From positions 434,001 through 498,000 of the forward strand of contig CALFMP010000014.1 in the NCBI GenBank assembly GCA_937879965.1: a stretch of DNA of 64,000 nucleotides. The letters run 5' to 3'. Positions 34,772 to 44,253 of the stretch are shown in pieces. The translations under genes were made by a program, and so were the position numbers. This stretch comes from QKMZ01 sp012965515 (GTDB lineage: Bacteria; Cyanobacteriota; Vampirovibrionia; Obscuribacterales; Obscuribacteraceae). Position 1 is the stretch's first letter. Each line of letters starts with the position of its first letter. Under the pieces are notes generated by a model. It saw only the letters and a list, made by a program, of their open reading frames with translations, was not told where the DNA came from and did no database searches.

Positions 34772-36207
34772 TGAAAGTTGGTTTTCTTGCCATTGGTAAT
34801 GTCAGGAAAAGTCACCGTAAAGCAAGTACCAACGCCGTCGGTGCCTTCTTTAACTTCGACTTTTGCGCCGTGAGAATTGGCAATCTCTCTGACGATTGCC
34901 AGCCCAAGACCGCTGCCGGAGGCTCCGTCTCGCAAGATTCTGTAAAAACGTTCGAAGACCAATTCTCTTTCGTTCTCTGGAATGCCAGGTCCATTGTCTT
35001 CCACGGACAATGTCGGTGCACGCAGTTTGGAAAGCCGTACGGTGACTTTCCCGCCTTCCTGGTTGTAGATGACGGCATTTTCGATGATGTTAGTGACAAG
35101 CTCGCGCAGACCGACCGGATCTCCGTCGATGAAAATAGATTCGTGGGGAGACTCAAATCCAAGATCCACTTTCCTCTCAATGGAAAGTGGCACCAGATCT
35201 TCGGTTACGCTCGAAACGATTTCGCTCAAATCCATTGTCTGCCTAGCTGTTTGCGAAGCAACTCCCGGTTCGGAGCGAGCCAGCGTCAAGAGCCGTACGA
35301 TCAAGTTGGACATTCGATTGATGCCGGTATGAAGCTGCGCCAGTACTGAGCGTACCGATTCGTCCTCATTCATTTTGATGGCCAAGTCTGCGTATGTTTT
35401 CAAACCTGCAAGTGGCGTGCGTAACTGGTGCGCTGCGTTGGCGACGAATCTTCTTTCTCTTTCGATTTCTTCATTGAGCATCTTGAGCAAGTCGTTGATT
35501 GCTCCAACCAGCGGTCGAACCTCAATGGGAGCCGTACTTTCAGACACCGGGCTGAGATCTGTGGGCGACCTCGAAGAGAGTGCGCGGCTCAACTGCTGCA
35601 GAGGATACAGACCTTGTTTAATGCCGAACCACACGGCGATGCCACCACATATAATGAGGATCAATTGCGGCAAGAGAACCGAAATTACAATGTGCGTGAC
35701 GATTTCCCTGCGTGCATTGCGGGTTTCCGCCACTTCGAGAATCAGATATTCCGGTTTCGGATTATCATCATCGTCGTCGTCGGGGGTTTCATCGGCAAAG
35801 TGACTGGCGACTGGAAACAACATTGTCAGAACGCGCACTTCTTTGCCGTTCAATATGCGGGTTGAATAGTGCGGTTTATTGAAATCGACCGCACCAGGAT
35901 CAAAGGGCAGATTGCCATCGCCGGCAATGCGTTTTCCTTCCATCGTATAGATTTGATAGAAGAAAGTGTCTCTGTAATTGTGTTTTAGAATGGATTGCGC
36001 GGCAGGAGGCAGGTCGACAAGGACTTTTCCACCCTTGTGACGAACACGTGCGATAACAGAGTCGGCTGAATTCAGCAGACCTTTGTCGTAAATTTCTCTC
36101 GCCAGCAGAATTGCAGCGTTATATGCAATGAACGTACTGGAAGCGGCAATCGTAGACAATGGTATTAAGAGCCAGACGAGAAGCTGCTTCCGGATGGAAG
36201 AGGTCAT
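34768..36207 (-). CDS. Sensor histidine kinase (QseC/PhoR-type)
   Basis: The 479-residue membrane kinase has a membrane helix (about 12-35), a periplasmic domain (about 36-180) with a run of Asp (ETPDDDDDDNP) that may bind cations, and a second helix (about 178-200). A short linker is followed by the HisKA motif FVANAAHQLRTPLAG (phosphorylated His about 257), an N box (NIIENAVIYN), G1 (VEDNGPGIP) and G2 (GSGLGLAIV). Its start overlaps the stop of the regulator gene by four bases, so the two form one unit. The signal sensed is not known. Confidence 0.92.
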   Translation of the reverse strand: MTSSIRKQLLVWLLIPLSTIAASSTFIAYNAAILLAREIYDKGLLNSADSVIARVRHKGGKVLVDLPPAAQSILKHNYRDTFFYQIYTMEGKRIAGDGNLPFDPGAVDFNKPHYSTRILNGKEVRVLTMLFPVASHFADETPDDDDDDNPKPEYLILEVAETRNARREIVTHIVISVLLPQLILIICGGIAVWFGIKQGLYPLQQLSRALSSRSPTDLSPVSESTAPIEVRPLVGAINDLLKMLNEEIERERRFVANAAHQLRTPLAGLKTYADLAIKMNEDESVRSVLAQLHTGINRMSNLIVRLLTLARSEPGVASQTARQTMDLSEIVSSVTEDLVPLSIERKVDLGFESPHESIFIDGDPVGLRELVTNIIENAVIYNQEGGKVTVRLSKLRAPTLSVEDNGPGIPENERELVFERFYRILRDGASGSGLGLAIVREIANSHGAKVEVKEGTDGVGTCFTVTFPDITNGKKTNFH

Positions 36208-36872
36208 GCAGGTTTCTCAAGCATATATCCTAATCCGCGAACTGTACGCACGTTGATACCTGTCTTTTCGAGCTTCTTGCGCAAGCGATGCATGATTATT
36301 TCCAGGGCGTTGTGCGACAACTCGGCATCCCAGGATGAGAGGTTACGAATTAATTGTACTTTGTTGACGACTTTGCCGACGCTCTTTAATAGTTGCTCCA
36401 GTACCGCCAGCTCACGAGCAGAGAGGTCAAGGTTATCGCCGTTTATGGTGGCGCGCCGCTCGACAGTGTCGAATTCCAGCCCTCCGACCACTATCTTTGT
36501 CATATTGCCCCATTGTTCTTTGCGCAAAAGAGCTCTAATGCGGGCCTCCAGCTCCAGAAGCTCGAATGGCTTGCTGATATAGTCGTTTGCCCCGCTGTCC
36601 AGTCCCGTCACACGATCGGTGACGGTGTCTCTGGCAGTCAGGATGAGCACCGGAGTAGCTTGTCCTCGCGATCTCAATCGCTTTAGCACTTCGATTCCGT
36701 CCATATGCGGCAAACCAAGGTCAAGAATCACCAGGTCATAAGGAGTAGCAGTCAAAGCCTGATCTGCGTCCGTCCCTGACTGAACTTGATCAACCACATA
36801 ACCGCTGTGTCGCAAAGCCAGTGCGACGCCTTCAGATAAAAAGGAATCGTCTTCGACCAGAAGTAGTCTCAT
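36204..36872 (-). CDS. OmpR-family response regulator
   Basis: The start is ATG 36872 (MRLLLVEDD) with AAGGAG seven bases before it; the frame extends to 36911 without support. The 222-residue product has a receiver domain (acidic pocket VEDD, phosphorylated Asp in LVILDLGLPHMDG, Thr in LILTARD, Lys in YISKPF) and a winged-helix DNA-binding domain (about 130-222; SARELAVLEQLL, then MHRLRKKLEKTG). The stop overlaps the kinase start by four bases. The partner of the kinase encoded at 34768-36207. Confidence 0.94.
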   Translation of the reverse strand: MRLLLVEDDSFLSEGVALALRHSGYVVDQVQSGTDADQALTATPYDLVILDLGLPHMDGIEVLKRLRSRGQATPVLILTARDTVTDRVTGLDSGANDYISKPFELLELEARIRALLRKEQWGNMTKIVVGGLEFDTVERRATINGDNLDLSARELAVLEQLLKSVGKVVNKVQLIRNLSSWDAELSHNALEIIMHRLRKKLEKTGINVRTVRGLGYMLEKPA

Positions 36873-37146
36873 GGCAAACTCCTTACCTCGAAACTTAAAT
36901 GTATAGAGCACAGCTTTGATAATATCAAAAGACTGTCACTCTGTAAGGGGAGAGAAAGATTGACGAAAGCGATTCCTATGCATTTTGCTTCGCACTTCTC
37001 CCAATTAATGCGCTTCTAAGTCCTTGTCGCGCAAGCCTTGCGAAAGGAATTGCGATGGACAGTGCTGCTTCGGTCCTTCAATTCATGCCCGAAACCCTTA
37101 CTCCCAGAGCGTCGACAGAAAGCAGTAATTGATGGTCTGACTGAAT

Positions 37147-38640
37147 TCAATCAGCCTGGACTGTAAGACACATTTGGTTGAACCAGGTGCTTCTGAACTT
37201 TCCATGCGGATCGTAATCAATTTTCTTTTGAATAAATGATGGGAATTGAGGGTAAGCTGCCAGCAATTGTTCCTTTGTCGCGTATCGATGGTAGGTCAGA
37301 TAATATGAGCCGTTCAATTCAAGGGCGATCTCAATGAGAGTTCGAAAAGAATGCTTGGCGCGCAGAATCGATAGTTGATTGTGGTCAATGTGCAAATTGA
37401 AAATCACACACGCGTAGTCTTCCTTCGCCCAGGCAAGAAAAGACTCTGTGTCCTTTTCTATGAGGCGAACGGTTCCATAGATGACGTCCGCGCATTGGCG
37501 CTTCAGCGCAATCTTGGCTGACTGGAGAAATTCGTGCAGCTTACTTCTCGGAACGTAAAGTTCGGTAATCATCTCTGACGCTTTTACGTGACTGGACTTA
37601 TTTTGGCTTTCAACCCTCTCTGCATCGATGCTCTCGTGGTAATCAGGCACATAAAGACTCAGTTGAAAAGTTTGCGACGAGTAGATTTGCCCATCGGTGC
37701 GCTGGTAGTGATTGCTGTAAGTGGTAAAGGCTTTTGCCTTGTCGACATGGGCCAGACGCAATAACTCCCGCCAGTTGTTTTCCGACAGTTTTATATCGGT
37801 GGTATTGTCAGTGGTGTCATCTTGGACAGGAAAGTAAGCAGACAAAATTCCGTTGTTTAGAAAACTGTCGTTGCTTGCGTCGATACAAAACTGAAAGTCG
37901 CCGTATCTGGCACCTGCGGACTGTAGCTCGGCAAACCTGCCGATGAGATCTTTGCTGTTTGTAAGCTCAACTTTTCGTTGCAGTTTAGAGCTTTTGGTCA
38001 ATCGAATAGTCACGTCTTCCACAAAGCAAAACATACCGTAGCCGCCGATTGCCAGCCGAAAGAGTTCTTCATTCTTTGATCTGGAGACGGTAATTCGATT
38101 GCCGTCGGCCAATATTGCCGTAAATCGCTCTATATCTGCAATAAACGGTCTTCTGCCCAATACTCGACCGTGAATATTGGACGCCAGCGATCCGCCCAGA
38201 CTGATGTCGTCTGCTCCGGTGGGCTTTTGAACGATAGACCAGTCGGAGTTGTGCTTTTTATTCAGCTCGCCCAAGTGAAAAACAAGATCGCCCCAGAGCA
38301 TGCCTGATTGAGCGGTGAGCAGCCCTCTAACCGGACAAAAATCGACAACTTTATTCAGTCCACGCGTGTCTAGAAGAATGCCATCGCAAAGAAATTGCTG
38401 CCCACCCATTGCATGTCGTCCACCGGCAATGCTGAACGAGCAGCCTGCATACTTTTGAGCGGTCAGTAGTTCTTGAACTTCACTGCCCGAGGTAACTTTG
38501 ATGATTTCGTTGTGACGCGTAAGGTTGAGTTTCGAGTGAATGTCGTTTGCGCATTTGGCTTCGTCGCTCGGTTCTTTGGCGATGGTCAGCTGATGGTGCT
38601 CTTTGCCGGTATGCGATTCTGAAAATTTGATGTTGTGCAT
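37147..38640 (-). CDS. FAD-dependent oxidoreductase (FAD_binding_4 type)
   Basis: The 497-residue protein has the PCMH FAD-binding fold: FSIAGGRHAMGGQQF, then LLDTRGLNKVVDF, and PTGADDISLGGSLASNIHG with ADIERFTAILADG. This layout resembles L-gulonolactone oxidase and the decaprenyl-phosphoribose oxidase DprE1. The C-terminal domain (about 260-497) is specific to the substrate and I cannot assign it. There is no signal peptide. The gene is divergent from zwf and is probably its own unit; the acceptor may be oxygen or another carrier. Confidence 0.82.
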   Translation of the reverse strand: MHNIKFSESHTGKEHHQLTIAKEPSDEAKCANDIHSKLNLTRHNEIIKVTSGSEVQELLTAQKYAGCSFSIAGGRHAMGGQQFLCDGILLDTRGLNKVVDFCPVRGLLTAQSGMLWGDLVFHLGELNKKHNSDWSIVQKPTGADDISLGGSLASNIHGRVLGRRPFIADIERFTAILADGNRITVSRSKNEELFRLAIGGYGMFCFVEDVTIRLTKSSKLQRKVELTNSKDLIGRFAELQSAGARYGDFQFCIDASNDSFLNNGILSAYFPVQDDTTDNTTDIKLSENNWRELLRLAHVDKAKAFTTYSNHYQRTDGQIYSSQTFQLSLYVPDYHESIDAERVESQNKSSHVKASEMITELYVPRSKLHEFLQSAKIALKRQCADVIYGTVRLIEKDTESFLAWAKEDYACVIFNLHIDHNQLSILRAKHSFRTLIEIALELNGSYYLTYHRYATKEQLLAAYPQFPSFIQKKIDYDPHGKFRSTWFNQMCLTVQAD

Positions 38641-38965
38641 GTATATGAGTTCTTTTTTTACTTGAGTACGCAGAAAGCCGGCAAGAACGAGTGCGTCCCT
38701 GCCCTTTTATCTTGCTTCAGCATAGAGTTTGCAGCTGTTTCAAAAGCAAGCAACGAAACACTTTGACGAGTGATCTGTTTCTCTTCTCAGTGCTTTTTCT
38801 ACTTCGCTTTGCCGGTTGCGCAAACTTTTGATGCAAGCTTGATATCGCTCAGCCTGCTATTAAATGTATGCCTAAGCAAAAAGGTGTAATCTTTCTTCTT
38901 CCACGGCGTCGGGAGGCAACTTCCGGCCGTCAAGTGGGCTCAATTTTGGTTCTGAGGTGCGAGAG
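38641..38965. other. Divergent intergenic region before zwf
   Basis: These 325 bases hold promoters for the FAD oxidase (minus) and the pentose phosphate operon (plus). I see no small gene and no strong repeat. The segment at about 38840-38868 (TTGATA and TATTAA) is AT-rich, but the spacing is too short for an ordinary sigma-70 promoter. Confidence 0.45.
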
Positions 38966-40561
38966 ATGTCACAAAGCGCTGTTGTAGAGAATCCGCTGCT
39001 CGAGGGCTTGCCAAAAGACCGAGCCGTCGATCCGTTTGCCATGGTTATTCTGGGGGCGCACGGTGATTTAACCAAGCGTAAGCTCTTGCCTGCTCTCTAT
39101 GCGCTTTACATCGATGGATTATTGCCGAGAACCTTTGCGGTTGTCGGGATGTCCAGGACGGTTATGAACGACGAACAATTTCGCCAGTCCATGAAAGAGT
39201 CGATTCAAAAGTATGCGCCTGACTTGAAATTCGAAGAAGAAGCCTGGAGTCGGTTTGCTTCAGGACTTTATTACAGACCTTCCAACTTTACCGAAGATGG
39301 CTCATTTGATGAGTTGGCGAAATTTCTCGACGAACTGAAAGACAAGCACGGTACAGGCGGTAATCACGTCTTTTACCTCTCCACACCGCCCAGTTTGTAC
39401 GAACCGATCATCACCCAATTGTCTAATTCCAAGCTTGTTTCCAAGAAAAAGGTCACCGACAAGCCCTGGCAACGCGTTATCGTGGAGAAGCCGTTTGGGC
39501 ACGACCTGGCTTCGTCTCTGGCCTTGGACGACCATATTCATAATGTTCTCAGTGAAAACCAGGTATACCGAATTGATCACTACCTCGGTAAAGAAACGGT
39601 GCAGAACATTATGGTTTTGCGCTTCGCAAATGGAATTTTCGAGCCGCTCTGGAACCGCCAGCATGTCGATCATGTGCAAATAACGATTGCAGAAACACTG
39701 GGAGTGGAAGGTCGAGGACCATATTATGAAGAGTCAGGTTGCCTGCGCGACATGATTCAAAACCACATGCTGCAACTCGTTTCTCTTGTAGCGATGGAAC
39801 CGCCTATTTCACTTGAGCCGGAAGCATCGCGTGACGAAAAAGCAAAAGTGCTGAAGGCCCTGCGCCCGATTTTGCCGGAGGATGTCGATCGCTGCGCTGT
39901 AAGAGGACAGTATGGCGAAGGCTACATAAACGGCGCCAAGGTGCCTGGGTATAGGCAGGAAGACCGGGTGGCGGCGGACTCTGCCACTGAGACTTATGCG
40001 GCGCTTAAATTGACCATTGATAATTGGCGCTGGGCCGGAGTTCCTTTCTACGTGCGCTCTGGAAAACGTTTGGCCAAATCTCTAACAGAAATTGCCATTC
40101 ATTTTAAACGGGCGCCGCATAGTTTGTTTGCCGGACTGACTGGGCTCAAAGCGGGTCAAACAATGGACGATGATTCGCTCAGTCCCAACGTGTTGGTGCT
40201 CAAGATTCAACCTGACGAAGGCATTTCTCTGAAGTTTGCCACCAAACAGCCTGGTGCCACTACACAGATTCGCTGGCTCAATATGGACTTCAACTATGGC
40301 ACCGCATTTGGTGTGCGTAGCCCTAGTGCTTATGAGCGCTTGATTCATGATTGTCTGCTCGGCGATGCTTCCTTGTTTGCCAGAACTGACTCTGTTGAAA
40401 CATCATGGCGCTTTATTCAACCGCTCTTGGAAAATTGGGATCTGGCCAAGCAGAAGAAAGGAGCGCAACCGCGATTCCCCAATTATGCTGCAGGCTCCTG
40501 GGGTCCAGCGGAAGCCGATGAACTGATTGGTTCGACCGGACATTCATGGAGGCGCTTGTAA
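38966..40561 (+). CDS. zwf: Glucose-6-phosphate 1-dehydrogenase
   Basis: Zwf oxidises glucose 6-phosphate to 6-phosphogluconolactone with NADP, the entry to the oxidative pentose phosphate pathway. I start at ATG 38966 with GAGG eight bases upstream; a GTG at 38957 is possible. The 531-residue product shows the nucleotide motif GAHGDLTKRKL (His where Ser or Thr is usual), VEKPFG, and the active-site RIDHYLGKE. It is the first gene of zwf-opcA-pgl-gnd; opcA starts one base after its stop. Confidence 0.96.
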   Translation: MSQSAVVENPLLEGLPKDRAVDPFAMVILGAHGDLTKRKLLPALYALYIDGLLPRTFAVVGMSRTVMNDEQFRQSMKESIQKYAPDLKFEEEAWSRFASGLYYRPSNFTEDGSFDELAKFLDELKDKHGTGGNHVFYLSTPPSLYEPIITQLSNSKLVSKKKVTDKPWQRVIVEKPFGHDLASSLALDDHIHNVLSENQVYRIDHYLGKETVQNIMVLRFANGIFEPLWNRQHVDHVQITIAETLGVEGRGPYYEESGCLRDMIQNHMLQLVSLVAMEPPISLEPEASRDEKAKVLKALRPILPEDVDRCAVRGQYGEGYINGAKVPGYRQEDRVAADSATETYAALKLTIDNWRWAGVPFYVRSGKRLAKSLTEIAIHFKRAPHSLFAGLTGLKAGQTMDDDSLSPNVLVLKIQPDEGISLKFATKQPGATTQIRWLNMDFNYGTAFGVRSPSAYERLIHDCLLGDASLFARTDSVETSWRFIQPLLENWDLAKQKKGAQPRFPNYAAGSWGPAEADELIGSTGHSWRRL

Positions 40562-40562
40562 T

Positions 40563-41852
40563 ATGAGCTCCAGCACGGATAAGCGCAAATCGACAACTGA
40601 AACGAATAATTTTCTTTCCGGACGCCTTTCGCAGGTCGATGTGCAACGCATTGAACGTGAATTGAAGGATCTCTGGCGGGCAATCGACGACGCCAAGCCT
40701 GATGCCCAGACGAGCGATGCGCCAGTCAAGGTGACGGAAGGCAAGGACGCCTATGCCAATCAATCGACGACGAAACCATCCAATGTCATGCGTGCATGCA
40801 CGGCCAACATAGTTCTCTTCAGCGAAGATGTTGATGCAGAAGTTCAGGCGTCAGCGGTTCTGGATGAAGTGGCTATTCGTCATCCATCAAGGGCAATTCT
40901 GGCGATTTCACGAAGAGCATCCGAGCAGCGGCTTGAAGCCTGGGTTTCTGCTCGCTGCCATATGGCCGACTCGAAGAGTTTGAAACAGATTTGTTCGGAA
41001 CAAATTACTGTTCGATATGACGGTGAAGGTACAAGAGAACTGGCCAGTGTAGTATCGCCTTTGGTGATAAACGATCTGCCGGTGGTTCTCTGGTGGCGTG
41101 CAAACCGCTTGGATCGCGGCTATCTGGAACCATTTTCGCGCTTCATCGATATGCTTATCGTTGATTCGCTGCGAGCCGCTGATGCCAAAAGTTTCATCAA
41201 AGAGATGTCCGGGCTCATTTCTCAACCCACGAGAAAACCTCTCTTCGACCTTAATTGGGGACGTCTAATTCCTTGGCGCCGAGCGATCGCAGATGCCTTT
41301 AGCGATGCGGCGCCTCCCATGTCCTTGTCCTCTTTGGCCGGAATTTCTAAAGTTGTGATCTCATATGCCAGCGGCTCCGGTGAAGGAAAAGCGACGGCGA
41401 TTGCAGTTCAACCTTTGCTCTTGCTGGCGTGGCTGTCCACTCGCCTGGGGTGGTCCGGGCAGTCTGCTTCACTTTCTGAGGGCAAATTCAGCGCTCAATT
41501 TTCAGCCAATGGAAAGACCGTGAACGCATCGATTGAGCCTTTCCAAAGCGATAAGCTCAGCGAGGGCGCAGTCTGTTCGGTGGTTATTGAGGCGGAAACA
41601 CCTTGTGAGGGTGAAGTGATTGCCGAGCGCATGATCGCCGAGCAAAGACCAGGTTCCCCTTGCATTTATGTTCTAAGCGATTCCGATTGCCGTAAAGGCG
41701 AGCCGGGCGCTGAGGTGGGTACCGGGGCTGAAAGTCTGGTTGAACTGACCGAAGCGCGGCTGATTGATTTCGCGATGGAATCCATGCCGGACGATCAGGT
41801 TTTCCGTCATACCCTTGACTGCACGGTCAAGCTTATTGACTTGGCTAAGTAG
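40563..41852 (+). CDS. opcA: OpcA, glucose-6-phosphate dehydrogenase assembly protein
   Basis: The start is ATG 40563, one base after the zwf stop, with GGAGG in the end of zwf. The 429-residue product has the OpcA layout: an N-terminal segment (FLSGRLSQVDVQRIERELKD), a middle domain with NDLPVVLWWRANR, and a C-terminal domain. In cyanobacteria OpcA activates Zwf and links it to redox state; it is usually adjacent to zwf as here. Few phyla have it (cyanobacteria and actinobacteria mainly). The N-terminal 60 residues are polar and less conserved. Confidence 0.9.
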   Translation: MSSSTDKRKSTTETNNFLSGRLSQVDVQRIERELKDLWRAIDDAKPDAQTSDAPVKVTEGKDAYANQSTTKPSNVMRACTANIVLFSEDVDAEVQASAVLDEVAIRHPSRAILAISRRASEQRLEAWVSARCHMADSKSLKQICSEQITVRYDGEGTRELASVVSPLVINDLPVVLWWRANRLDRGYLEPFSRFIDMLIVDSLRAADAKSFIKEMSGLISQPTRKPLFDLNWGRLIPWRRAIADAFSDAAPPMSLSSLAGISKVVISYASGSGEGKATAIAVQPLLLLAWLSTRLGWSGQSASLSEGKFSAQFSANGKTVNASIEPFQSDKLSEGAVCSVVIEAETPCEGEVIAERMIAEQRPGSPCIYVLSDSDCRKGEPGAEVGTGAESLVELTEARLIDFAMESMPDDQVFRHTLDCTVKLIDLAK

Positions 41853-41860
41853 GAGGAAAG

Positions 41861-42616
41861 ATGCATTCTTCTTTAATGGAAACAAAAAACGTATCAGTAT
41901 TCGAAACCTATGATGAACTGGTAAAGGCGACTGCAGAACTATTCGTCCGGCTCGCCGACGAGTCGATCAAGGCACGCGGCAGGTTCATTACCTCACTTTC
42001 GGGCGGCAATACGCCAAAGGGGTTTTATGCCCGACTGGCTGAGAAGGAAATTGCCTCCCAGGTCGATTGGAGCAAGGTCTTCGTATTCTTCGGTGATGAA
42101 AGAACAGTTGCTTATCAAAGTCCCGATAGTAATCAAAGAATGATTACCGAGCATTTGCTTTCCAAAGTTCCACTCAATCGTGAGAACGTTTTTGCATTGA
42201 TCGATCCGGACATGGATCCCAAACAAACGGCAATTGATTACGAACGCACCATGCACGAATTCTTTCGTCTTGCCGGCGACGAATTGCCGGAATTCGATTT
42301 CATGCTTTTGGGGCTGGGAGATGACGGGCACACGGCCTCGCTTTTCCCCGGTTCGCCGGCTCTTCAAGAAACACAAAGATGGTTCGTGGAAAACAAAGTA
42401 GAGAAATTGAATACGGTCAGACTAACCACTACCTTTCCTGTGATAAATAATTCGCGCAATATCATTTTTCTGGCTAGCGGAAAGAGTAAAGCAGCTGTTT
42501 TGAAAGACGTACTCACCGGACCGGAAGGCAAGTATCCAAGCCAGAATGTACGGGCTGAGAACGGCAACGGCAAATTGTTTTGGTATGTAGACAAAGACAT
42601 TGCATCGGAACTCTAG
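41861..42616 (+). CDS. pgl: 6-phosphogluconolactonase
   Basis: Pgl hydrolyses 6-phosphogluconolactone, the second step of the pathway. AGGAGG precedes the ATG. The 251-residue product has the family motifs: SLSGGNTPKGFY, FFGDERTV, MLLGLGDDGHTASLFPG (catalytic Asp and His) and the C-terminal part. The length is normal. It follows opcA by eight bases and precedes gnd by 47. A second in-frame ATG (METKNV) lies five codons in. Confidence 0.94.
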   Translation: MHSSLMETKNVSVFETYDELVKATAELFVRLADESIKARGRFITSLSGGNTPKGFYARLAEKEIASQVDWSKVFVFFGDERTVAYQSPDSNQRMITEHLLSKVPLNRENVFALIDPDMDPKQTAIDYERTMHEFFRLAGDELPEFDFMLLGLGDDGHTASLFPGSPALQETQRWFVENKVEKLNTVRLTTTFPVINNSRNIIFLASGKSKAAVLKDVLTGPEGKYPSQNVRAENGNGKLFWYVDKDIASEL

Positions 42617-42663
42617 AGAATTGCGGTTCCAATAGATCATTTAGATAAGCAGAGGAAATGAAA

Positions 42664-44124
42664 ATGGCTGACAAAGCAAAGATTGGATTGATCGGATTGG
42701 GAGTCATGGGCGAGAACCTGGCTTTGAACATCGCCAGAAACGGATTTAAAATCGCTGTGTACAACCGCAGTGCCGACAAGGTTGATGCGTTTGTCGCCGG
42801 TCGTGGCAAAGATCAACCGGTGATTGGCTGCCGTGATGAGAAGACCTTTGTCGATAGCCTCGAAAAGCCGCGCATGATAATCCTTCTGGTCAAAGCCGGC
42901 GAAGCGGTGGATCAAACTGTTGCGAAATTGCTGCCCGATTTGGAAAAGGGCGACATCATCATTGATGGTGGAAACTCGCACTTTACAGATACGCAGAAAA
43001 GAGAAAAGGAATTAAGAGAAAAAGGCATCAACTTCATTGGTTCCGGTGTGTCGGGCGGTGAAGAAGGTGCACTTTGGGGACCGTCTCTCATGCCCGGCGG
43101 CGACCAGACTGCATACGAGAAGGTAAAGCCTATCTGGGAAGCTATTGCCGCTAAGGTCAATGACGGTCCTTGTGTCACTTACCTGGGACCGGACGGTGCC
43201 GGACACTTTGTGAAGATGGTTCATAATGGTATCGAATACGGTGATATGCAATTGATTGCCGAAGTCTATGACGTTATGCGTCGCGGACTGAACATGCCGG
43301 CACGCGAGATTGCAGACGTTTTCGAGACATGGAATCAGGGCATTCTCGATTCGTTTCTCATCGAAATTACGGCCAAGATTTTGACCGTCGTCGATCCGGA
43401 AACAGGCAAGCCGCTTGTCGACATGATCCTCGATAAAGCCGGTCAAAAAGGAACTGGCAAATGGACCAGCGAGGCGGCTCTGGACCTCGGAATTGCCGTT
43501 CCGACAATCGACATGGCTTTGACCGGTCGTATGCTTTCGGCAATGCACGATATGCGCCAGGAAGCTTCGAAGATTCTCAACGGAACAGCTGTCGGCAGCG
43601 GCAAGCCGGTCGATAAAGCGACCAAAGAAGAAGTTCTCAAGGCGCTTCATGATGCGCTCTATGCCTCGAAAGTTTGCAGTTATGCTCAAGGCATGGCCCT
43701 TATCAAAGAAGGCTCCGATTTCTACAAGTGGAATATCAATCTTTCTGAATGCGCACGCATATGGAAAGGCGGTTGCATCATTCGCGCCAAATTGCTTGAA
43801 GAAATTCGCGCCGCCTTTGCCCGCCGGGCCGACTTGCCGAATTTGCTAATGGACAAAGAGTTTTCCAAAACCGTTCTTTCCTTCGAGACCAATTGGCGTA
43901 AATCCATTGTTTTTGCAATCGAGCGCGCCATTCCTGTTCCCGCCCTTACAGCCAGTCTGGCTTATTTCGACAGCCTGCGCTCAGGCAGCCTACCGCAAAA
44001 CCTTACACAGGCTCAAAGAGACTTCTTCGGCGCTCACACTTATCAGCGCGTCGATGCACCTGAAAAAGGCTTCGTGCATACCGACTGGATACATTTGATC
44101 AAAGAAAAGACTGCGGCTAAATAG
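42664..44124 (+). CDS. gnd: 6-phosphogluconate dehydrogenase, decarboxylating
   Basis: Gnd converts 6-phosphogluconate and NADP to ribulose 5-phosphate and CO2. I start at ATG 42664 (MADKAKIG); an ATG at 42658 is too close to AGAGG. The 486 residues have the Rossmann motif GLIGLGVMGENLALN, the NADP-type NRS, the catalytic GSGVSGGEEGALWGPSLMPGG, and HNGIEYGDMQ. The C-terminal helical domain is complete (EKGFVHTDW). It is the last pathway gene; recO follows 129 bases later. Confidence 0.95.
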   Translation: MADKAKIGLIGLGVMGENLALNIARNGFKIAVYNRSADKVDAFVAGRGKDQPVIGCRDEKTFVDSLEKPRMIILLVKAGEAVDQTVAKLLPDLEKGDIIIDGGNSHFTDTQKREKELREKGINFIGSGVSGGEEGALWGPSLMPGGDQTAYEKVKPIWEAIAAKVNDGPCVTYLGPDGAGHFVKMVHNGIEYGDMQLIAEVYDVMRRGLNMPAREIADVFETWNQGILDSFLIEITAKILTVVDPETGKPLVDMILDKAGQKGTGKWTSEAALDLGIAVPTIDMALTGRMLSAMHDMRQEASKILNGTAVGSGKPVDKATKEEVLKALHDALYASKVCSYAQGMALIKEGSDFYKWNINLSECARIWKGGCIIRAKLLEEIRAAFARRADLPNLLMDKEFSKTVLSFETNWRKSIVFAIERAIPVPALTASLAYFDSLRSGSLPQNLTQAQRDFFGAHTYQRVDAPEKGFVHTDWIHLIKEKTAAK

Positions 44125-44161
44125 TCTGCATATATACGTTTCTCCTTTGTAGACTCAAAAG

Positions 44162-44192
44162 GCGCCAAACCGGCAGTCCTGTCGGCTTTGTT
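44162..44192 (+). terminator. Weak terminator-like hairpin after gnd
   Basis: CCGGCAG and CTGTCGG form a seven-base-pair stem with one G-T pair, followed by CTTTGTTT. It lies about 45 bases after the gnd stop. The stem is short and the T-run is broken, so transcription may continue into recO. Confidence 0.4.
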
Positions 44193-44253
44193 TCGTGCTC
44201 TAATAGAGCGATAGACTCGCTTCGCGCACAGAAGTACAAAGTTCACAGCGACA

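Noticed and set aside
43012..43689. Minus-strand 225-codon frame opposite gnd
   Set aside because: It is wholly inside gnd, which has clear family motifs; the frame is a codon-bias shadow.
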